In this document: positions 14,819 to 20,363 of the stretch, piece by piece
Position numbering within the stretch: the stretch's first letter is position 1
Layout: each line of letters begins with the position of its first letter
Assembly (NCBI GenBank): GCA_021829515.1
Contig: JAKBPM010000017.1
Location: 1-20,363, forward strand
Reading direction: 5' to 3'
Length of the DNA: 20,363 nt
Source: Nitrospirota bacterium
GTDB lineage: Bacteria > Nitrospirota_A > Leptospirillia > Leptospirillales > Leptospirillaceae
Made by a program: the position numbers and the translations under genes
Notes under the pieces: generated by a model
Databases searched by the model: none
What the model was told of the DNA's origin: nothing
Seen by the model: only the letters and a program-made list of their open reading frames with translations

Positions 14819-15883
14819 TTATCCAGCTTTTAAAATAGAAGATAGTGTTTTTGTCAGGATTTCACATTCTTCTTCTGTTCCAATGGTTATCCGAAGATAC
14901 TGATTGATTTTAGGATCAGTAAAGTGCCTGACCAAAATGCCCTTATCTCTAAGCATCTGGTGGAGTCTCTTCCCATCATGCTCTGGATGTCTGGCAAAAA
15001 GAAAGTTGGTTTTCGATGGTAGGACAAAAAAACCAAGATTCTCCAACTTTTTTGAAAGCTGTTCTCTTGTTTCGATGATTTTTTGTCTGGTTTTTTCAAA
15101 ATGGTTTCGGTCCAGAATGGATGCAGTGGCACCTGCAATGGCCAGACGGTCCAGAGGGTAAGAGTTGAAGCTGTTCTTGACACGCTCAAGAGCTTCTATC
15201 AGTGGTAAGGATCCGATCGCAAATCCAACTCGCAGACCAGCAAGGGAGCGTGATTTGGAGAGCGTCTGGACTACAAGAAGGTTCTCATATTTTTTTGTCA
15301 GGGGGATCGCCGACTCTCCGCCGAAATCGATATAGGCTTCGTCAACGACAACAATTGAGTCCGGATTCTGTTTCAGCAGGTTTTCGATTTCCTCGATTGG
15401 ACGAATGCATCCCGTTGGGGCATTCGGATTGGGAAAAATAATTCCTCCATTAGGTCTTATGTAGTCGCCCAGTCTGATTTGAAAGGAGCCATCAAGGGGA
15501 ATTTTTTCAAACGTAATATCGTAGAGAGCGCAATAAACTGGGTAAAAACTGTAAGTGATTTCAGGAAAGAGAATAGGCAGATCATGTTTTAAAAGTCCAT
15601 GAAATATGTGGGCAAGGATTTCATCTGATCCATTTCCACCCACAAAAATATTTTTTCTTGAAACCTCATAAACCTTTGAAATGGCATCTTTGAGAATATC
15701 GGCGTTAGGGTCAGGGTATAAACGGAGACGATCCATTTCCCCAATCATTGCTTCTTTGATCATTGGAGATGGAGGGTAGGGATTTTCATTCGTGTTGAGT
15801 TTGATTACATTTTGCTGTTTTGGTTGCTCTCCCGGAATATAGGGAGTGAGTCTATCGATTAAGGAACTCCAGTAGCGGCTCAT
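14819..15883 (-). CDS. hisC: histidinol-phosphate aminotransferase
   Basis: HisC is a fold-type I PLP aminotransferase that makes histidinol phosphate from imidazole-acetol phosphate and glutamate. The 354-residue product has normal length and all landmarks: [13 protein letters not shown] near the start, [17 protein letters not shown] (151-158), DEAYIDFGG with the pyridine-binding Asp (D181), and the PLP Lys in [18 protein letters not shown] (K210). The C-terminal [19 protein letters not shown] carries the substrate-carboxylate Arg. The ATG at 15883 has only a weak GGGG some 9 nt upstream. No other his gene is nearby, so it is a detached member of the pathway; some homologues also use aromatic substrates. 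Confidence 0.94.
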   Translation of the reverse strand: MSRYWSSLIDRLTPYIPGEQPKQQNVIKLNTNENPYPPSPMIKEAMIGEMDRLRLYPDPNADILKDAISKVYEVSRKNIFVGGNGSDEILAHIFHGLLKHDLPILFPEITYSFYPVYCALYDITFEKIPLDGSFQIRLGDYIRPNGGIIFPNPNAPTGCIRPIEEIENLLKQNPDSIVVVDEAYIDFGGESAIPLTKKYENLLVVQTLSKSRSLAGLRVGFAIGSLPLIEALERVKNSFNSYPLDRLAIAGATASILDRNHFEKTRQKIIETREQLSKKLENLGFFVLPSKTNFLFARHPEHDGKRLHQMLRDKGILVRHFTDPKINQYLRITIGTEEECEILTKTLSSILKAG

Positions 15884-16185
15884 CAGAACAATCCCCGTTT
15901 TTTTTGCTTGACTCTGTTTTTCTTGGTTCGATACTGATTTTTTGTGATGTCAGCGGGGTATTGTACCTTGAGAGCGGGATTATCTAAAGAGGCGATGTTT
16001 TTTTGATCGATTGACGGGAGGTATCGATAATGCTTAGAGGGGCGTCTTTATCCAGAAGAGATCGATATTCCCTGAGGAGGCCAACTCTGTAGTTGGCTAA
16101 TTTATCCCGTATCATTCTGTGGCGGGATCAGAAAGAAATCCGGGCAAAAAATTTTTCTGGAAAGAGAAGCGTATCGGATAAAATA
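15884..16185. other. non-coding gap with two hairpins
   Basis: No gene is seen between hisC and tRNA-Arg(CCG). Two perfect short hairpins lie near the tRNA side: GCCAACT-CTGT-AGTTGGC at 16080-16097, and ATCCCG/CGGGAT at 16104-16128 with a 13-nt loop. They lie 60-110 bp beyond the tRNA 3' end and may terminate its transcript, although U-tracts are short. The stretch beside hisC is T-rich on the plus strand; no firm promoter can be placed. Confidence 0.45.
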
Positions 16186-16263
16186 TGGCGCGCCTGGAGA
16201 GATTTGAACTCCCGGCACTCGGAACCGGAATCCGATGCTCTATCCGGACTGAGCTACAGGCGC
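16186..16263 (-). tRNA. tRNA-Arg(CCG)
   Basis: On the minus strand a 78-nt cloverleaf: acceptor GCGCCTG/CAGGCGC, D-arm GCTC/GAGC, anticodon stem TCGGA/TCCGA with loop TTCCGGT (anticodon CCG), T-loop TTCAAAT, discriminator G and an encoded CCA. Its acceptor stem is identical to that of tRNA-Arg(TCT) at 8965-9041. Confidence 0.96.
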
Positions 16264-16279
16264 ATTTTTAACAACACCC

Positions 16280-16308
16280 ATTCTAATGAATCCGGCCAAA
16301 TAGTTCAA
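16280..16308 (-). promoter_or_regulatory. promoter of tRNA-Arg(CCG)
   Basis: On the minus strand TTGAAC (16308-16303) and TAGAAT (16285-16280) are separated by exactly 17 bp. The tRNA begins 17 bp past the -10 box. Confidence 0.65.
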
Positions 16309-16361
16309 GGAGATCGGCTCATTCCTGGAAAAATCTGGCAAGCGGATTCGAGCTTTTTTTC

Positions 16362-16970
16362 CTATGTTGATGAGTGAGTGTTCCTTTTTTGGGATTGAAG
16401 CTTCCTGATATCTTCGAGAACCTGTTTTGAGTGTCTGTCAGGGTCAACATCGAGATATCGCTTTGCAATTTTTCCTTGCGGGTCAATTAAAAAAGTATAG
16501 CGGTGATCAAACCCCAAAAATCCACCGGCCGCTCCGTAGGCTTTTGCGATCGTTCCTGTATGGTCCGCAAGGAGAGGAAAGGGAATGTGGTATTTTTTTG
16601 CAAAATGTTCCTGGCTTTCCCTGTCGTCCATGCTAACGCCAACGACGCTTGCTCCTATTTTTTTGAGCTTCATGATCCCGTCTCTGAACGTACAGGCCTC
16701 AGTTGTGCAACCGGGAGTGTCCGCTTTTGGAAAGAAATATAAAATGAGCCACTGATGTCGATAGTCGGAAAGCTTATGTGTATCACCATCCTGGTCTTTT
16801 CCGATAAAGTTTGGTGCAGGCATTCCCTCAGACGCGGCTTGCTCGGCGAATGCCTTGTGAATGGGCAGGGAAATCCCTGTAAGAATTATGAACACAGTTG
16901 CGATCATGGTCATGACAACCCGTATCTTTTTGACTGATGCGATTTTTCTATTCTTAAAATATCTTTCCAT
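16362..16970 (-). CDS. exported PrxQ/Bcp-type peroxiredoxin
   Basis: This thiol peroxidase of the AhpC/TSA superfamily, Bcp/PrxQ branch, reduces hydrogen peroxide and organic hydroperoxides. The core is FFPKADTPGCTTEACTFRD, with peroxidatic Cys C88 and resolving Cys C93 in the same helix, as in PrxQ. The DHRYTFLIDPQGKI strand is also typical. Unlike cytoplasmic Bcp, the 202-residue product has a basic start, a hydrophobic helix (about 18-36) and a KAFA-EQ cleavage site near residue 42, so it is predicted to act in the periplasm. AGGGGG lies 8 nt before the ATG. It follows the ClC gene by 68 bp on the same strand and may share its transcript. Confidence 0.92.
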   Translation of the reverse strand: MERYFKNRKIASVKKIRVVMTMIATVFIILTGISLPIHKAFAEQAASEGMPAPNFIGKDQDGDTHKLSDYRHQWLILYFFPKADTPGCTTEACTFRDGIMKLKKIGASVVGVSMDDRESQEHFAKKYHIPFPLLADHTGTIAKAYGAAGGFLGFDHRYTFLIDPQGKIAKRYLDVDPDRHSKQVLEDIRKLQSQKRNTHSST

Positions 16971-17038
16971 TTTTTCATGCCCCCTGCAGATTGTTTAAAA
17001 AAAGAATCATGTGTCGGGATGAGAATGGTGTGTGGTTC

Positions 17039-18760
17039 TTAAAGCCTGGAGGCCCATTCCCCCTGAAAAATATCTGTTCTGGAAAGTCCCCCAACAACTC
17101 TTTGTGGGTCCAGATCCGATACAACCGGGAGAAAATCAAGATCATGCCGATTCATTCTCCCAATCGCATCTTGAATGGTATCAGACTCCCGGACTGTGAT
17201 CACCTTGTTGACCATGACTGAATCGATAAGTTCTTTCTCCCAATCGGACTGATGGATCTTTTCAACGTCCTGAACCGAGACAATGCCAATCAATGATCCG
17301 GTTTTTGAGAGGACCGGGTAGGTGCGATGGAAGTATCTCATAAGAAAATTTTCCCTGAACTGCTGAATGGTAATGCCTGCAGGGACGACAATAACTGTTT
17401 TGGACATCGCCTGTAGGACTTTCAGGTGAAAACGTCGGGACAGATGGATATCTTCACGGTCCCTCTGATGGGAGGAAATAGATGTTGCTCCTGATGTGAC
17501 ATAGGCAAAAACGGTTGCCATCAGCCCAGGGATCAGGTATGCGGAACTATGTGTCGACTCGGCGATAAAGACCACCGATGCCAAGGGAGTTTTATATCCG
17601 GCCGCCAAAAAGGAGGACATGCCCATGACCACACCGAAGTCGAATGGTTCAAGGGATCCGATATTTGCAATCAAACCTCCTGTAGCGGCTCCAAGACAAA
17701 GAAGGGGAAAGAATGATCCACCCATGCCTCCAGCGGAGAACGTAAAGATAATGGCCATGGTCTTGAGAAGCAGTAAAAGCAGGAGATTGAAAAAAGTTTC
17801 ATGATTGGATAAGAGATGTTGTATGAAGGTGTACCCGGGGCCCAGAGGGAGTGCTTCGCCAAAATGTTTTTGAGCGATAAATCCAGTCATTCCCAGGATG
17901 AATGCCGCCAGCAGATTTTTCCAGGATAGAACTGCCGGACCGGAGAGAAACCATACTTTGGTGGCACGGTAGGCTTTTAAAAAGAGCCTTGCGAGGATCC
18001 CGCACAGCGATCCGATCAGAATGGCTATGATGAGATCTCTCGTGTGAAATTGTGTTTTGGCGGCCATTGTGAAAAGGGGAGCAGTTCCCTTGACGGAAAC
18101 CATTGCCAGATAAGAAGCAACAGATGCAACCACAGTCGGTAAAAGAGCATTGGGTGCCAAATCACCTCTGAATGGAACCTGGAGCATAAAGATCGCTCCA
18201 GTTAGTGGCGCCTTGAACATTGCTGAAAGTCCGGCACCAGCGCCTGCTAGCAGAAGAACTCGCTGATCTTCAGCCGTAACATTGAGCAAGCCCAGAATCT
18301 TGGAGGAGAGGGAGCTGACCGCTCCTCCAATATAGGTTGATATACCTTCCATGCCGGCGCTGCCACCAAATCCAAGTGTGCAAATGTATGCAGGAATTTT
18401 ATAAAGGACGCTGGATAGCCTGATCTTTCCCCGAAACTCATGGTAGCTTTTGACAACCTCTTCTGTTCCCCCCATCCCATCAATTCCACCCTGAAGGAGG
18501 ATGACTCTTGTCATGAGGACACCAATCATGGGAATAAGAATCACGATCCAGGAGTTTTGGAACAGATGATTGTAAAGAGTGAGGAAGAGAATATGGTAGA
18601 CAACTGTTTCTGTAATTGAGACCAAAAATCCGGTAATGATTCCGATAATTGCTGAAATAATGAGAATGCTCCAATAGTTGCTGACTCTCCGGAGTTCTCC
18701 CAGAATGGCTGTGGGTGTCAACCATCTTGGTGGGCTTAAGTGTTTTATGAAGGGAATCAA
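17039..18760 (-). CDS. ClC-family anion channel/transporter with CBS domains (divergent filter)
   Basis: This is an integral inner-membrane protein of the ClC family followed by a cytosolic tandem CBS module (about residues 440-573) that usually binds adenine nucleotides. Family blocks are clear: GAGAGLSAMFKAPLTGAIFMLQ (about 173-194), SAGGMGGSFFPLLCLGAATG and AAGYKTPLASVVFIAEST. The gating Glu is kept (GMEGISTYIGG, E138). However, the GSGIP filter is replaced by QGGID, and the inner proton Glu of FIIE is Gln (Q194), which argues against classical Cl-/H+ exchange. I start at TTG 18760, which overlaps the upstream stop; the frame is open to an ATG at 18814 that lacks a ribosome binding site. 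Coupled to the EamA-like gene. Confidence 0.85.
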   Translation of the reverse strand: MIPFIKHLSPPRWLTPTAILGELRRVSNYWSILIISAIIGIITGFLVSITETVVYHILFLTLYNHLFQNSWIVILIPMIGVLMTRVILLQGGIDGMGGTEEVVKSYHEFRGKIRLSSVLYKIPAYICTLGFGGSAGMEGISTYIGGAVSSLSSKILGLLNVTAEDQRVLLLAGAGAGLSAMFKAPLTGAIFMLQVPFRGDLAPNALLPTVVASVASYLAMVSVKGTAPLFTMAAKTQFHTRDLIIAILIGSLCGILARLFLKAYRATKVWFLSGPAVLSWKNLLAAFILGMTGFIAQKHFGEALPLGPGYTFIQHLLSNHETFFNLLLLLLLKTMAIIFTFSAGGMGGSFFPLLCLGAATGGLIANIGSLEPFDFGVVMGMSSFLAAGYKTPLASVVFIAESTHSSAYLIPGLMATVFAYVTSGATSISSHQRDREDIHLSRRFHLKVLQAMSKTVIVVPAGITIQQFRENFLMRYFHRTYPVLSKTGSLIGIVSVQDVEKIHQSDWEKELIDSVMVNKVITVRESDTIQDAIGRMNRHDLDFLPVVSDLDPQRVVGGLSRTDIFQGEWASRL

Positions 18761-19182
18761 GATTTTCTCATGAGGACAATGACGCCCGCACAAATCAGTG
18801 AAATGCCTGCCCATCGGAGGGGAGGGACTGCTTCATGAAGAAAGATGTTCGCAAAAATGGGGGTGAGGATATATCCAAGGGATGTCAGGGGAATGATGAA
18901 GGAAACGTCAGATAACGACAAAAGCTCAAGAAGAAATCCGAAGTGCACCGCCTCAAATGCCGTGCCAGATAAGATGGCAGGCGATGTGACGATTGTTTTG
19001 AGAAGCTGTGCAATCGCGGTGGATGAAAAAAATGCATGAAAGGCTGAAGAGTGCTCAAAACCTTTTCGGATGAGGACAAACCCGATTCCCTCCGATACAA
19101 GACCCCCAGCAAGTAAGGATAACACCCAAGGCATTTTATGTTTTTTGGGGATAGATGGATTGATTTCAGCTTGTTCATTCAA
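18757..19182 (-). CDS. EamA-like small multidrug/metabolite transporter
   Basis: The 141-residue protein has about four hydrophobic helices and the end pattern SLGYILTPIFANIFLHEAVPPLRWAGISLICAGVIVLMRKS. That closing segment is typical of one EamA (drug/metabolite transporter) repeat, half the size of the usual ten-helix proteins, so it may work as a dimer like SMR proteins. Substrate is unknown. The start is a TTG at 19182, with GAGGA about 9 nt upstream. Its stop overlaps the TTG start of the ClC gene by two bases, and a promoter at 19263-19291 reads into it, making it the first gene of an EamA-ClC(-Prx) unit. Confidence 0.8.
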   Translation of the reverse strand: MNEQAEINPSIPKKHKMPWVLSLLAGGLVSEGIGFVLIRKGFEHSSAFHAFFSSTAIAQLLKTIVTSPAILSGTAFEAVHFGFLLELLSLSDVSFIIPLTSLGYILTPIFANIFLHEAVPPLRWAGISLICAGVIVLMRKS

Positions 19183-19536
19183 AATGCAATTTCCTCAATC
19201 CGATGGTGGTCTTGTGTCATTGCTTGCTTTGTCATTGTATTTTTCCCAGATTATTCCTTGGTATTATAAGCGGAATGTTGAATGAAGTGAACCGATTGCT
19301 ATTTCCCGTTTCAATTGTGTTTTTTAGAATTACCACTGCGAAATGGATTGGTTTTCCGCATGCTTCCAGTTCGTTCTCATGTCTTGAAGACGAGCATTAT
19401 CGAGGACATTGAGCTCCTTGATTTCGAAGCTTCAGGCGGTTGTTGTATCTTTAAAGACGGAAGAAGATTTTGGTGCAATATTCTTCTTATGAAAAATAGT
19501 ATTGTCTGAAGCAAAAAACCGTTTTTCGGAGGAACC
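19183..19536. other. divergent intergenic region, possible small ORF
   Basis: The left part holds the leader and promoter of the EamA-ClC unit. The right part carries an open plus-strand frame (19315-19509, 64 codons from TTG, or ATG at 19360) whose codon choice looks protein-like, but it has no clear ribosome binding site and no recognised motif, so I do not call it a gene. A GAAGCTTC palindrome lies near 19428. The peroxidase promoter could not be placed with confidence. Confidence 0.4.
19263..19291 (-). promoter_or_regulatory. promoter of the EamA-ClC unit
   Basis: On the minus strand TTCACT (19291-19286) and a perfect TATAAT (19268-19263) are 17 bp apart. The predicted leader is about 74 nt to the TTG start at 19182. 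Confidence 0.55.
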
Positions 19537-20363
19537 ATGCATAATCATGATCGTTTTCAAATGAAAGTTTTTTCATTTGCTTCATTTCTTGCCTCATTTC
19601 TCGTTTTTCCGATCTCTTCATGGGCGGGTGCCTTGGTGCCCCTTCCACCTAATCCGGATATTCCATCAGCGAATTTGCAAAGTGCGCAAAAGATTTCTCT
19701 TGGAAAGGAGTTGTTTTTTGATCCCAGGCTATCTGCGAATGGAAAGATCAGTTGCGCGTCCTGCCATGTTCCTTCAAAAGGTTATGCAGATCCCAGAGCT
19801 GTTTCGATTGGGGTTGGTGGTAAACATGGGACGAGAAATGCCCCATCAGCCTTGAATGCCGCTTATTTCTCTCGTCAGTTTTGGGATGGTCGAGCCGGAA
19901 GCCTCGAAGAGCAGGGGATTGGCCCCCTGACAAATCCTGTAGAGATGGCTAACCCCTCAAACCAGAGTGTTGTGCGTCGCCTTCAGAAGGAGTCACGATA
20001 CCGCCGTTCTTTTGAAGCTGTATTTGGAGGTCAAGTCTCCATTGACCGGATCGCAAAAGCTATTGCAGCCTATGAGAGAACTTTGGTAACACCAATGTCA
20101 GCCTATGATCAGTTTCTGATGGGGAACAAAACCGCCTTGACGCCACAGGAGCAGCATGGTTTTGCTCTTTTTAAGGGTAAAGGAAGGTGTGTTTTGTGTC
20201 ACAATGGTGCATTGCTTAGCGATCAGGAATATCATAATCTTGGTGTGGCTGGGTCAAAAGATGTGGGACGGTATGCCGTTTCTCATGATCCGATTGACAA
20301 GGGGCGCTTCAGAACTCCCGGACTCAGGAATGTTGCCCTAACGGCTCCCTACATGCATGATGG
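19537..20363 (+). CDS. di-heme cytochrome c peroxidase (MauG/CcpA family), partial
   Basis: The visible 275 residues begin with a signal peptide (hydrophobic stretch 11-26, SSWA-GA cleavage near residue 30), so the protein is periplasmic. Two c-type heme sites are seen, CASCH (C73, C76, H77) and CVLCH (C218, C221, H222). The family blocks LGKELFFDPRLSANGKISCASCH, NAPSALNAAYFSRQFWDGRA, LTNPVEM, AYERTL and RTPGLRNVALTAPYMHDG are also present. Such enzymes reduce hydrogen peroxide with electrons from small cytochromes or, in MauG relatives, oxidise proteins. GGAGG lies 4 nt before the ATG. The C-terminal part is cut by the window edge. With the exported PrxQ nearby it suggests periplasmic peroxide defence. 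Confidence 0.95.
   Translation, partial: MHNHDRFQMKVFSFASFLASFLVFPISSWAGALVPLPPNPDIPSANLQSAQKISLGKELFFDPRLSANGKISCASCHVPSKGYADPRAVSIGVGGKHGTRNAPSALNAAYFSRQFWDGRAGSLEEQGIGPLTNPVEMANPSNQSVVRRLQKESRYRRSFEAVFGGQVSIDRIAKAIAAYERTLVTPMSAYDQFLMGNKTALTPQEQHGFALFKGKGRCVLCHNGALLSDQEYHNLGVAGSKDVGRYAVSHDPIDKGRFRTPGLRNVALTAPYMHD

Noticed and set aside
16093..16377. Plus-strand open frame containing WRDLNSRHSEPESDA
   Set aside because: It is the antisense reading of tRNA-Arg(CCG), a common spurious call, with no ribosome binding site.
1..20363. CRISPR array, insertion sequence or prophage
   Set aside because: No regularly spaced repeats, transposase, integrase or att-like duplication at the tRNA genes was seen on reading both strands.

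Overview
The window reads as ordinary bacterial chromosome of moderate G+C (mid-40s percent by eye) from a Gram-negative organism. It has a predicted outer-membrane beta-barrel protein, periplasmic redox proteins, CCA-encoding tRNA genes, sigma70-type promoters and frequent TTG starts. Gene content (arsB, di-heme peroxidase, DUF3501, PAS/GAF/GGDEF protein) would suit an acidophile of the Nitrospirota/Leptospirillum kind, but this is a weak guess: no rRNA or diagnostic marker is present.

Left part (1-5.1 kb): the N-terminal two thirds of leuC on the minus strand runs off the left edge, with an apparent one-base frameshift at its iron-sulfur motif. A tightly coupled rfbBAC operon (dTDP-sugar synthesis, no rfbD in view) and a sixA-like phosphatase follow on the plus strand. 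Next come two divergent XRE-type regulators whose predicted promoters lie inside each other's start regions.

Middle (5.4-9.1 kb): a PAS-GAF-PAS-GGDEF diguanylate cyclase with an intact inhibitory site, a CAT-anticodon tRNA that looks like tRNA-Ile2, a small outer-membrane protein, tRNA-Leu(CAG) and tRNA-Arg(TCT). The last follows closely behind a small cbtB-like gene and a monothiol glutaredoxin, all on the minus strand.

9.8-12.7 kb is the most interesting part. It is a minus-strand operon of a DUF3501 protein, a NifS/IscS-fold protein that keeps the catalytic-cysteine loop but has lost the PLP-binding lysine and other active-site residues, and an NDUFA9-like atypical short-chain dehydrogenase.

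Right part (12.75-20.4 kb): a CoA-binding protein (plus), then on the minus strand arsB, hisC, tRNA-Arg(CCG) and a PrxQ-type exported peroxiredoxin. A divergent ClC-family channel with CBS domains and an EamA-like small transporter follow. A di-heme cytochrome c peroxidase starts on the plus strand and is cut by the right edge. No IS element, phage module, CRISPR array or rRNA was found.
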